Positions 1 to 9,055 of a stretch of 37,054 nucleotides of DNA are shown here, piece by piece. This DNA comes from an uncultured Pirellulales bacterium. GTDB taxonomy: Bacteria; Planctomycetota; Planctomycetia; Pirellulales; Thermoguttaceae. Below the pieces are notes generated by a model, which ran no database searches, was not told the origin of the DNA, and saw nothing but the letters and a program-made list of their open reading frames with translations. A program made the translations under genes and the position numbers. The stretch spans positions 1-37,054 of the forward strand of contig CALLPE010000060.1 of assembly GCA_938015445.1 (NCBI GenBank), written 5' to 3'. Position 1 is the stretch's first letter, and each line of letters starts with the position of its first letter.

Positions 1-158
1 GAACCGTTTTTCGCCCGATGCAAAACAGCCCGCAAGGCCTCCCGGGCGATACGTGCTGCGCCACACGACTGCCGGGTAATGCTTCGTCGATGGCGATGGT
101 TGCTGCACCCCAGGCCGGGCCAGCAATGCTTGATGCACAGCGATGGTTGCTGCACCAC

Positions 159-216
159 ATCTTGGGTGGCTACTGGTTGCTGGCCGTATCTTGGGTGGCT
201 ACTGGTTGCTGGCCGT
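159..216. repeat. Perfect 29-bp tandem duplication
   Basis: The unit at 159-187 is repeated without mismatch at 188-216. A decayed third copy sharing 'tcttgggcgggtactggtt' follows at about 247-265. Because 29 is not a multiple of three, a reading frame crossing it is shifted between copies, which argues against coding selection. The perfect identity suggests a recent slippage or duplication event. Confidence 0.9.
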
Positions 217-430
217 CAGTCCGGTCCCCAATAAGGAGCCAGTACGTCTTGGGCGGGTACTGGTTCATGGAAGGCAATTGCTGCCCAGCGCCAGCGTGTG
301 CGGGTCATGCTTCGTGGCCGTCAGGCCGATCCCCAAAAGCAGCCCACCCCCCAAAACAAGTCAGTAGTCCAAGCTCACGATGAGCAACAACCGGTCGCAC
401 AGCACGGCTTCCATAGTGTTCATGGCGGGT

Positions 431-470
431 GGCTCCGCTAGTCGTGGTTAACCTCCGCTAGTCGTGGTTA
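431..470. repeat. 20-bp-period direct repeat
   Basis: The sequence 'ctccgctagtcgtggtta' occurs at 433-450 and again at 453-470, a 20-bp period with two variable bases between copies. It lies just before the 23/24-bp array and is unrelated to it in sequence. Confidence 0.9.
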
Positions 471-490
471 AAAGGATTGGTGTTGAACCG

Positions 491-609
491 AAGCTTTTCC
501 CAAATGGGGTTTTAAGCTTTTACCCAGATTTGGTTTTAAGCTTTTCTCCAGGTTTGGTTTTGAGCTTTTCTCCAGATTGGGTTTCGAGCTTTTAGCCAAA
601 TATCGTCTC
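491..609. repeat. Array of five 23/24-bp repeats (8-codon period)
   Basis: Units begin with 'aagctttt' or 'gagctttt' at 491, 514, 538, 562 and 586. The first unit is 23 bp and the other four are 24 bp. Copies are diverged (for example 'agatttggtttt' against 'aggtttggtttt'). On the minus strand a 77-residue frame (701-468) reads the array as an octapeptide repeat of the form K-S-S-K-P-N-L-E, inside a strongly lysine-rich peptide. I see no clear ribosome-binding site or homologue for that peptide, so it is not called as a gene. It could be a small basic repeat protein or a non-coding array. Confidence 0.85.
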
Positions 610-854
610 GGACTCTTGCGTTTCGGATGGCGGGGTAGAGGTTTTAACCTTTTCCCAAAAAACGACTTGCCAGGGACCGCCAATGTTTTCCGCCGGGCCA
701 CAAGACTGGGGATAATTCAGATGCACTGGCAGCTTGGCGCGGCGCGGGCAGGCCGATATGCTTGGGCTGGTTCTATCCCAGGGACGTGCGGTTTGTTCGT
801 CGAAGGTAGCTTGTTTAGCGCTGGCCGCGGTGTGCGAAGAATTGGAGGGTGCCC

Positions 855-2102
855 ATGAGCGTTCTGCGACTCGGCTTTGCCGGCGGGGGTTTCATTGCAG
901 CTTTTCAACTGGAGGCCCTGCGTCAGGTTCGCGGGGTGGAGTTCGTCGGGGTCGTATCGCGCGATCCGGTCGATAACTTGCTGGCTGCGGCCGAGCGGTA
1001 TCGGCTGGGGAAGCCACGGGAGTTCCCCAGCGTGCGCGAATTGGCCAAGCAGTGCGACGTGGTGGCGGTGTTCGTGCCCAACTTCGTGCGGGTGGAGGTG
1101 GTCGAGGAGATCGTCGATGCTGTTAAGGCTGGGGCGGCGCTACGGGGAGTGATTTGCGAAAAGCCCTTGGCCCGCAATCTGCCCGAAGCCCATAAAATCC
1201 TCGATCTTGTCCGGCAGGTGAACCTGCCGACGATCTACTTCGAGAATCAGCCGCACATGCGCGCTTTACAGGTCGCCCGAAAACAGCTCGAACCGGTCAT
1301 CCAGTCGATGGGGCCGCTTACGCTGGTGCGTTCTAGCGAGGAGCACGGCGGGCCGCACAAGGGCTGGTTCTGGGACCCGGTGCAACAGGGCGGCGGCGTA
1401 CTGTGCGACATGGGTTGCCACTGTCTGGCGGTGGGATGGTACATGCTCACACCGCCGGGCAAGCCGGTGCGGTTCCTCCAGCCGGTGGCGGTAACGGCCG
1501 ACGTGGCTTTGCTGAAATGGGGGCAGCCTCGCTGGCGGCAACAACTGCTGGAACGCTTCGGCGTGGATTACGCCAAGACCCCGGCCGAAGACTTCGCTAC
1601 CGGCATGGTCACATATCGCAACCCGGAAACTGGCCAGTTGGTCAAGGCCCAATTCAACGTGTCGTGGATGTTCGACAAGGTGGGTCTACGGTTGGCCTGC
1701 GAGGCGATCGGGCCGGGCTACGCCTTCGAGATGAATACGCTGCGTTCGCCGCTGGAAGTGTTCATCAGCGACGCCGCCGCGGCAGGACTGCACGACACCG
1801 AAGCGGCACTGGAGAAGTCGCAAGCCAGTCGCGGCCTACTGTGCGTTCAGCCCAACGAAGCCGATCTGTACGGCTACACCGACGAAAACGCCGACGCCCT
1901 GGAAGCCCTGCTTACCGGCCGGCCACCGCTGCTGGATTGGGAGTACGGGCTGGAGATTACCCGGTTGACGATGGCCGCCTACATGTCGGCCGAGCGTGGC
2001 CGCTCGGTCGACCTGACCGACCCGGCTACCTGTCAGGAGTTGGAAAGCTACATTCCGCTGATCCAGCAGGGCCGCGGCCGCGAAGTGCTGCACGTGGGCT
2101 GA
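855..2102 (+). CDS. Gfo/Idh/MocA family oxidoreductase
   Basis: This is a predicted NAD(P)-dependent dehydrogenase acting on a sugar, inositol or related polyol, probably cytoplasmic. The N-terminal Rossmann domain opens with a dinucleotide-binding loop (LGFAGGGFIAAF, about residues 6-17). The family 'EKP' motif is present as CEKPLA, with Lys103 the expected catalytic and cofactor-contacting residue. The C-terminal alpha/beta domain carries the GGGVLCDMGCHC segment (about 169-180), where His179 fits the family's substrate/catalytic histidine. Length (415 aa) is normal for the family. ATG at 855 is chosen over GTG at 849 because GGAGG at 844-848 sits 6 nt upstream of 855 and overlaps the GTG. 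It is monocistronic here and convergent with the next gene. The substrate cannot be deduced; planctomycetes carry many paralogues. Confidence 0.93.
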   Translation: MSVLRLGFAGGGFIAAFQLEALRQVRGVEFVGVVSRDPVDNLLAAAERYRLGKPREFPSVRELAKQCDVVAVFVPNFVRVEVVEEIVDAVKAGAALRGVICEKPLARNLPEAHKILDLVRQVNLPTIYFENQPHMRALQVARKQLEPVIQSMGPLTLVRSSEEHGGPHKGWFWDPVQQGGGVLCDMGCHCLAVGWYMLTPPGKPVRFLQPVAVTADVALLKWGQPRWRQQLLERFGVDYAKTPAEDFATGMVTYRNPETGQLVKAQFNVSWMFDKVGLRLACEAIGPGYAFEMNTLRSPLEVFISDAAAAGLHDTEAALEKSQASRGLLCVQPNEADLYGYTDENADALEALLTGRPPLLDWEYGLEITRLTMAAYMSAERGRSVDLTDPATCQELESYIPLIQQGRGREVLHVG

Positions 2103-2265
2103 AAGGCGGTCGGTTGCCGGACGGATTGGCGTCGGTCGAGGGTGATTGACGCTTGTCTTAGCGTCCGCGCCGAACCAAGCGGCTCGACGAGCCGGGTTTT
2201 CGCGTCGAAAGTCTACAGAACCGTTCCTGCCTTGCCTTGGCCGAGGGCGAAGATCGGCCAGTGCT

Positions 2266-2739
2266 CTAGCGGCGATTGTGTTTCTTGTTGTGTTGGGCGG
2301 CGCGGAGTTTTTGTTGGCGTGCCCGCTCGCGTGCTTCCCGCTGGGCTTGCTCCATGCGTTTCTGGGCTTCCTGGAGTTTTTTCACCATGGCCGGGTCGGG
2401 TTTGGCCAAGATTGTCTCTATCTCTTCGCTGATCTGGTTACGGATTTTGAGAATTTCGCGCGAAGCGGCGATTTTCTTCGTCTCGTCGTCGTTCAGTTCA
2501 GCCTGGCGTTTTTTCTGGTAGGCTTCCCGCAGTGGACGTTCCCAGCGGCGCTTCACGTTTTCCAGCTCTTGCCGCTGATCGGAGCGCAGCGCCACCTTCA
2601 CCTTGAAAGCGTCTTCGACCAGTTGTCGGACTTTGTTGTCGTCCAAGTCCGAGACACCTGCACTAGCCAGCCGCACTTGGCCGACCGCCAGGCACAGGGC
2701 CGCAAGCGCGCAGCCCGAAAGAATTGCTGCCCATCTCAT
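2266..2739 (-). CDS. Small secreted coiled-coil protein, function unknown
   Basis: The predicted product has 157 residues. Starting at ATG 2739 it has a typical signal peptide (MRWAAILSGCALAALCLAVG) ending near residue 27, so it is probably periplasmic. A segment with VSDLDDNKVRQLVEDAFKVK follows, then a long, highly charged helical stretch rich in Lys, Arg, Glu and Gln (about residues 60-157), predicted to be coiled coil. The C-terminus is very basic (RARQQKLRAAQHNKKHNRR). An upstream in-frame start (2796) would put 19 residues before the signal peptide and is less likely. The gene converges with the oxidoreductase and is divergent from the beta-helix gene. I do not recognise the family; a Spy/CpxP-like chaperone shape is possible but unsupported by motif. 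Confidence 0.7.
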   Translation of the reverse strand: MRWAAILSGCALAALCLAVGQVRLASAGVSDLDDNKVRQLVEDAFKVKVALRSDQRQELENVKRRWERPLREAYQKKRQAELNDDETKKIAASREILKIRNQISEEIETILAKPDPAMVKKLQEAQKRMEQAQREARERARQQKLRAAQHNKKHNRR

Positions 2740-3050
2740 ACCCAAAACCCTTGCCACCAGAGACCATCCCCCGCACTTTGCGCCGTCGCGACACAATGCG
2801 TATTATACGACGGCAAGCCGCGGGGACACAACAACATGTTACCCGCGTCCGGGCAACGGCCGGCAAGCGTGTGTGGATGTACAATGAAGGCAAAAGGCAC
2901 TTGGGTGCTGCTGCCGGTTTGTCTTGGCAATGCTGTTGTGATTCAAACTACAGTTCACCATTGGCCACCGAGCCCCACGGTGGGACAAGCCAGCCGTGCC
3001 ACCCGGCGTATCGCAGCAAGTATTCATCCATCTTAGGTAGGAACTTCGCC

Positions 3051-4349
3051 ATGCACAGACAATTTGCGTTTTGCGTGATGGTGGCCGCGGCGGCCAGCGC
3101 GGCGTGTGGGGCCGAGTACTCGCAACCGCAGCGCGGCGTGTTCGACGTGCGCGACTTTGGTGCCATAGGCGACGGACAAACCGACGCCACGGCCGCCTTC
3201 CAGGCTGCCCTGGACGCAGCCGGGAAGGCACGCGGCGGCGTGGTTTACGTGCCGCAAGGCAATTGGCTCATCCGCGGCAGCCTGAACGTACCGCAGGGGG
3301 TTACGCTGCGGGGGGTGTGGGAGTCGGTGCCCGCGCACAACGGCATCCGCGACCGCGGATTGCCCAAACCCACCGACGACGGCAGCACGCTGCTGGCCGT
3401 GGGCAGCGCCGGCAAAGAAGACAGCCCCCCGCTGATCACCCTGAACACCAACAGCACGCTCAAGGGCCTGGTGATTTACTATCCGGAACAGAAGGAGAAC
3501 GACATCCCGACGCCATATCCTTGGGCAGTGGCCATGCGGGGCAAGAACCCGGCCGTACTCGATTGCGAATTGCTCAATCCGTATAACGGCATCGACGCCA
3601 CGCACAACGAGCGGCACTTGATACGCAACGTGCACGGACAGCCGTTGCGGCGCGGGATACTGGTCGATGCCATCTACGACATCGGACGGATCGAAAACGT
3701 CCACTTCAACCCCTGGTGGAGCATGCGGCCGAAGCTCCGCGCTTGGCAGATGGAAAACGGCGAGGCGTTCATCTTCGGACGCTCCGACTGGCAGTATGTG
3801 CTCAATACGTTTTGCTTCGGCTATCGGGTGGGATACAAGTTCGTGCAGACGAAAAACGGCGTGTGCAACGGCAACTTTCTGGGCATCGGCGCCGACGACT
3901 GCCAGCGTGCCGTGCTGGTCGAACAAAGCGCGCCGTACGGGCTGCTGATCACCAACGGGCAGTTTGTCTCTTTCAGCGGTCCAGACCCCACGATGGTCGA
4001 AATCGCCGCCACGCACTCCGGCACAGTGCGGTTCGGTAACTGTTCGTTCTGGGGGCCGTGCCAGCAGATCGCCCGAATTGCAGGCAGCGGAACGGTGGGC
4101 TTCAGCGACTGCACCTTCGTGCAATGGGACAAAGACAAACAAGGGCGACATGCCATCCAGGCACAAAGTGGAACTTTGCTGGTGCGCGGTTGCGAGTTCC
4201 GCGCCGCCAGAGCGCAGATCGCATTGGGCGAAGGTGTGCGTCGAGCGGTGATAACCGGCAATGTGTTCACTGGCCCGACACAGATTGCCAATGCTTCCAA
4301 AGGCAACGTCAAGATCGCCGACAACGCCGACAGCCCCGCCAAACCGTAA
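3051..4349 (+). CDS. Secreted pectate-lyase-type parallel beta-helix protein
   Basis: The product has 432 residues. A signal peptide (MHRQFAFCVMVAAAASAACGA) is followed by the hallmark N-terminal segment of the Pectate_lyase_3/GH28-related family: VFDVRDFGAIGDGQTDATAAFQAAL and then GGVVYVPQGNWLIRGSL (about residues 28-80). The rest fits right-handed beta-helix coils, with repeated short strands such as VRFGNCSFWG, VGFSDCTFVQ and LLVRGCEFRA near the C-terminus. Such proteins bind or cleave pectin-like or other uronic or deoxy-sugar polymers outside the cytoplasm; the catalytic class cannot be read from sequence alone. ATG 3051 is chosen because GGTAGGA at 3036-3042 precedes it by 8 nt and the signal peptide starts there. 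It is convergent with the GH62 gene, suggesting a plant-polysaccharide theme. Confidence 0.85.
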   Translation: MHRQFAFCVMVAAAASAACGAEYSQPQRGVFDVRDFGAIGDGQTDATAAFQAALDAAGKARGGVVYVPQGNWLIRGSLNVPQGVTLRGVWESVPAHNGIRDRGLPKPTDDGSTLLAVGSAGKEDSPPLITLNTNSTLKGLVIYYPEQKENDIPTPYPWAVAMRGKNPAVLDCELLNPYNGIDATHNERHLIRNVHGQPLRRGILVDAIYDIGRIENVHFNPWWSMRPKLRAWQMENGEAFIFGRSDWQYVLNTFCFGYRVGYKFVQTKNGVCNGNFLGIGADDCQRAVLVEQSAPYGLLITNGQFVSFSGPDPTMVEIAATHSGTVRFGNCSFWGPCQQIARIAGSGTVGFSDCTFVQWDKDKQGRHAIQAQSGTLLVRGCEFRAARAQIALGEGVRRAVITGNVFTGPTQIANASKGNVKIADNADSPAKP

Positions 4350-4432
4350 CCGCGCCGGGTGCGACTGCCACTGCGGCTGTGTTGACATCTGGAAGCAAGC
4401 TGCTGGTCAGTGCGCCGCTGGTTGGGTGCGCG

Positions 4433-5686
4433 CTACCGGTCGGCCTGGCTTGTGTCCAGTTCCAGTAGTCCTAACCGCCAGGGAATCTGCCCGTAGACTT
4501 TGCCGGCCCGGTCTTCGTCGGAAACGCCCTGGTAAAGCAGTCGCAACTGCGCCGGCTCGACCTCCAGGAGTTCATCGTATCCTGCCCGTAACAGTTCGCC
4601 GTGACTGAACGAGTCCGTCCACGGCGGTTCGGGGAGTCGCACGTTGGTCGGAGCGGCGAAAGGTTTCTGCAAACTGTCGGCCAGCGGCTGCCAAGGGCCT
4701 TCTAACCGCTGGGCCACGTAGGCCTTATAGTAGCGGCGGCCGCCCGGCGCTTGCGCTTCGACGATCGTCAGATAGTTCGGCCGTTTGTCGGTGGCGGTGG
4801 AAGTGTGCGGCGGGCCAGCCTTCTCGGCCGCAGCGGCAGGACCAGCCTTTTCGACCACAGCGGCAGGAAGCAGCGCAGCGCCCAGCGCGGCACGCGGCGC
4901 GGCGGGCTGCGCCGGCCACTTCAGCCGGTAGGTGTGGCTGGCCTCGAAGATGTCGGCGCGGAGCACTACCCGCGGCTGGCTCCAACGGCGAGGAAAATCG
5001 CCCAGCGCGGTTTCCGACCGCCACATCTGGCCGTCCAACGACGTGAAGAATAAATGTGCCTTCTGCTCGTCACAGATTACCCAAAAGTCGATCCACGCCT
5101 TGACGTTTTCCGGTTGCTCGTGGTAAAGCAGCACCGGCTTGCTCCAGCGGTCCGGATCGGTCAGCTTTTCGGTAGTGGCGAAGGCCGGCTGAAGTGCTGG
5201 TCTGCGCGTTTGGTCGATTACTTGCAGTATCATGTACCACTTGTTGTGCGGACGGAAGAAAAACACCTGCGGGGCGCAGAAGTACCCATCGCTGAGCTTC
5301 AAGATCGCCCGCTTGGCCGAGGCTGTATCGTTCCAGTCGGCCAAGCTGATGTATTCCACCTGATGCGAGCGGTTCTTGCCCCGAATAGTACAGAAGATGT
5401 GCCACCTTCCCTCGAAAAACACCACACTGGGGTCTTTGACCGAGTAGTAGAAATCATCCGTCCGCTGCAATGGGGCCAATACCGGTGGGCCACCGATCCA
5501 GCGAAACCGTCCGGTCAAAAGCGCATCAATCGCTGCCGCTGTCGTCTGGTGCGGCTCTGCGCCTAGCACAGCAGCGCCGGCACCGCACGCGCCGGCCAAG
5601 GCTACCAGGATGGCTGCCACGTTCAATGGGATGTTATTTGCCTTTGAGCTGTGTACCGCGTGTGCCTGCCAGTTGCACAATTGCAT
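4433..5686 (-). CDS. GH62 alpha-L-arabinofuranosidase, exported
   Basis: This predicted exo-arabinofuranosidase removes arabinose side chains from arabinoxylan or arabinan. Family GH62 is recognised by a chain of motifs in the expected order: FRWIGGPPVL (61-70), YSVKDPSVVFFEGRWHIF (81-98), APQVFFFRPHNKWYMILQ (138-155), WIDFWVICD (198-206), FFTSLDGQMWRSET (213-226), YLTIVEA (305-311), GRRYYKAYVAQRLEGPW (316-332), WTDSFSHGELLRAGYD (356-371) and LRLLYQG (381-387). Asp85 is the likely base and Glu364 the likely acid, with Asp200 as a third conserved acidic residue; these assignments are by motif position. The N-terminus has a hydrophobic export segment (about 20-42). Residues about 257-302 are an Ala/Pro-rich insertion between blades, encoded partly by a 27-bp tandem duplication. 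Start ATG 5686 has GAGG about 8 nt upstream. Confidence 0.92.
   Translation of the reverse strand: MQLCNWQAHAVHSSKANNIPLNVAAILVALAGACGAGAAVLGAEPHQTTAAAIDALLTGRFRWIGGPPVLAPLQRTDDFYYSVKDPSVVFFEGRWHIFCTIRGKNRSHQVEYISLADWNDTASAKRAILKLSDGYFCAPQVFFFRPHNKWYMILQVIDQTRRPALQPAFATTEKLTDPDRWSKPVLLYHEQPENVKAWIDFWVICDEQKAHLFFTSLDGQMWRSETALGDFPRRWSQPRVVLRADIFEASHTYRLKWPAQPAAPRAALGAALLPAAVVEKAGPAAAAEKAGPPHTSTATDKRPNYLTIVEAQAPGGRRYYKAYVAQRLEGPWQPLADSLQKPFAAPTNVRLPEPPWTDSFSHGELLRAGYDELLEVEPAQLRLLYQGVSDEDRAGKVYGQIPWRLGLLELDTSQADR
4815..4868. repeat. 27-bp tandem duplication inside the GH62 gene
   Basis: The unit at 4815-4841 is repeated at 4842-4868 with three mismatches (24 of 27 identical). It encodes two copies of a nine-residue EKAGPAAA-like element in the Ala/Pro-rich insertion of the GH62 protein. 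The length is a multiple of three, so the frame is kept. It lies in a predicted loop between conserved blades, where an insertion would be tolerated. Confidence 0.9.
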
Positions 5687-5997
5687 AACGGAACCTCGTG
5701 CTCAACAGCGAAAGGTAGGATCGCACCGTTTGCCGGCTGCTGCTCGGTAGGGAGGGCGGGAAACCACGCTGAAGCTCCAGGTCGGTTGTCCGCAAGCGTC
5801 CCACGATACTGTGCCCGACCGAACAGTTCCATCGGTGCCGGTGTGCCGTTGCCCATCGCGGCTGCTCGTAGCGCAGGGGCTCCGCCACTGTTATCCGAAG
5901 GTGCGCAGCCGCAGTAGAGAGCGAAACACTCTGCCGAGTGGCCAGTCACACGGCGTCGGCAGTAATGCGTTTGATGCTGGGCGGGCGAACCGGCCTT
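5687..5997. other. Intergenic gap, nothing recognised
   Basis: This 311-bp gap lies upstream of the GH62 gene and downstream of the TPR gene, both on the minus strand. No tRNA, convincing small frame, hairpin terminator or repeat was seen. The GH62 promoter should be here (minus strand), but no clear -35/-10 pair stood out. Confidence 0.5.
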
Positions 5998-6639
5998 TCA
6001 CTGTTCCTCGTACACTTCGTCCAGGCGGTCGGCGAGATTTTGCAATTGGTTCATCCAGTGCTGGGCTTCGTTTTCTCGGCCTAGCACACGGCAGGCCTCG
6101 GCCAGTCGTTGGTACACGTCGCGGTTACGGGGTGATTGCTGTTGGGCGCGCTGATAGTAATGGTAAGCACGCGATGGTTCATTCAATACATCGCGGTAGA
6201 AATCGCCTATAGCCAGCAAGGTGGGCGTATGCGACCGGGCAGCGATTGCCCGTTCCAACAAATGCAACCGTTCGGCCGAGCGCGGCGGGACCAGTTCGCT
6301 CAGTCCAATCAGGGCGTCGAAGTGTCGGGGTTTCAGGACCAGAGCCTTGCGGAACAGTTGTTCGGCAGCGTCGCGGCTGCTGGCGGCGGCAAGTGTTTTT
6401 CCGCGGACTACTTCGCGGGGCAGTTCCTGATGTCGCACTCGCAGGCAGCACTTCGCCGCCCGACAGTAAGCATCGGCTGCATCGGCTGGGTATTGTTCCG
6501 CGTGACGTAAAAACGCCCCCAGCGCCTCCCGCGCCTTGCCCTCGGCCAAAAGGCGATCGCCGAGCTGAAGCGGGGTAAGCCCCCCGTGCGACGGCCATAG
6601 CGCCGCCACCACCTGCCTTAGCACCCGCCAAAACACCAT
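5998..6639 (-). CDS. TPR-repeat protein
   Basis: The product has 213 residues. It begins MVFWRVLRQVVAALWP and contains several degenerate 34-residue helix-turn-helix units typical of tetratricopeptide repeats: GDRLLAEGKAREALGAFLRHAEQYP, then AAEQLFRKALVLKPRHFDALIGLSEL, AYHYYQRAQQQSPRNRDVYQRLAEA and a C-terminal capping helix. TPR proteins act as scaffolds in protein-protein interaction; no enzymatic motif is present. Start ATG 6639 is chosen because the frame upstream runs through the enolase gene and a promoter at 6695-6723 would initiate about 50 nt before this ATG. The N-terminal hydrophobic stretch is short, so a membrane anchor is uncertain. The gene is divergent from enolase across a 307-bp gap. 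The partner is unknown. Confidence 0.8.
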   Translation of the reverse strand: MVFWRVLRQVVAALWPSHGGLTPLQLGDRLLAEGKAREALGAFLRHAEQYPADAADAYCRAAKCCLRVRHQELPREVVRGKTLAAASSRDAAEQLFRKALVLKPRHFDALIGLSELVPPRSAERLHLLERAIAARSHTPTLLAIGDFYRDVLNEPSRAYHYYQRAQQQSPRNRDVYQRLAEACRVLGRENEAQHWMNQLQNLADRLDEVYEEQ

Positions 6640-6694
6640 GGTTGGAGCCGCCTTACACCAACATAGTGACGCACGACTCCCAGCCATCACACTT

Positions 6695-6723
6695 ATTGTA
6701 CCGCCCAGTGTGGAGATTGCCAA
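6695..6723 (-). promoter_or_regulatory. Sigma70-type promoter for the TPR gene
   Basis: On the minus strand TTGGCA (6723-6718) is followed after exactly 17 nt by TACAAT (6700-6695), matching the vegetative consensus at five of six bases in each box. Transcription would start near 6688, giving a leader of about 50 nt before ATG 6639. Confidence 0.6.
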
Positions 6724-6734
6724 CGTTTTGGCAA
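6717..6734. promoter_or_regulatory. Inverted repeat overlapping the -35 box (candidate operator)
   Basis: TTGCCAA (6717-6723) and TTGGCAA (6728-6734) are perfect inverted arms with a 4-nt spacer. The left arm coincides with the -35 box of the minus-strand promoter, so a dimeric repressor bound here would block it. It could also act on the divergent enolase gene. The regulator is unknown. Confidence 0.4.
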
Positions 6735-6880
6735 TTGATTTCTTTACTTTGGACTTGCCGCCATTGCCGCCGCCGAAATCATCTTCCCGACCGTCTAGGC
6801 AAACCGCCGCCGATAAGGGAAAATGGGCACTCTCGGACAGCCGGTCGGCCCGACCAGCCACGGTGCTGGGTCGTCTGTGA

Positions 6881-8772
<1,892 letters not shown>

Positions 8773-9055
8773 CCATTGCCATCGGGCATCGCCGGGGTAG
8801 TGTGCGCGCATGGCGCGGCTGCCCCATAGCGCTATTTCGCGCGCCTTCGGGAACATCTTATATGCGGCTTATACGCGGCCGAACGGCGTGTTGCCCTTGG
8901 CGATTTTGCTTGCCAAGTTGTGCGCGGGCGGGTATTGTGTCGGTCGAGCGGCGAGCGAGTGGCTTTGACTTGTTGCCGCGGTTAGGTTGCATTATTCGTA
9001 CCATCTGGCGAAGTGTGCTTTCTGGCGAAGTGTTCCTTGCTTGGAGAACCACGAC
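8773..9055. other. Intergenic gap, weak promoter-like element only
   Basis: This 283-bp gap separates the enolase pair from the Tat-exported TIM-barrel gene. TTGACT at 8965-8970 matches a -35 box, but the only -10-like sequence (CATTAT, 8990-8995) is 19 nt away, so the promoter call is weak. No terminator hairpin with a T-run follows the coupled pair. Confidence 0.35.

Larger units (their letters stand above)
1..854. other. Gene-poor, repeat-rich leader region
   Basis: No convincing gene is present before the oxidoreductase start at 855. The open frames here are short, mutually overlapping and built largely from the internal tandem repeats, which keep frames open without implying a protein. 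The stretch holds a perfect 29-bp tandem duplication (159-216), a 20-bp-period duplication (431-470) and a 23/24-bp array (491-609), each annotated separately. A further 15-bp match around 'gatggttgctgcacc' occurs near 93 and 141. No tRNA-like fold or terminator was recognised. Any promoter of the downstream oxidoreductase must lie in this region, but none was clear. Confidence 0.6.

Noticed and set aside
18..383. Open frame of 121 codons with repeated LGGYWLLAV-type segments
   Set aside because: The repeated residues come from the 29-bp tandem duplication; it has no ribosome-binding site and no family resemblance.
491..609. CRISPR array
   Set aside because: Units are directly adjacent with no spacers, are diverged, and no cas genes are present.
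468..701. Minus-strand 77-codon frame reading the 24-bp array as octapeptides
   Set aside because: Attractive because of the regular octapeptide, but one unit is 23 bp, there is no clear start signal, and repeats keep frames open by themselves. Kept as a finding, not a gene.
3033..4388. Long minus-strand frame of 451 codons opposite the beta-helix gene
   Set aside because: It is antisense to a gene with a signal peptide and clear family motifs; the composition fits a GC-rich shadow frame.
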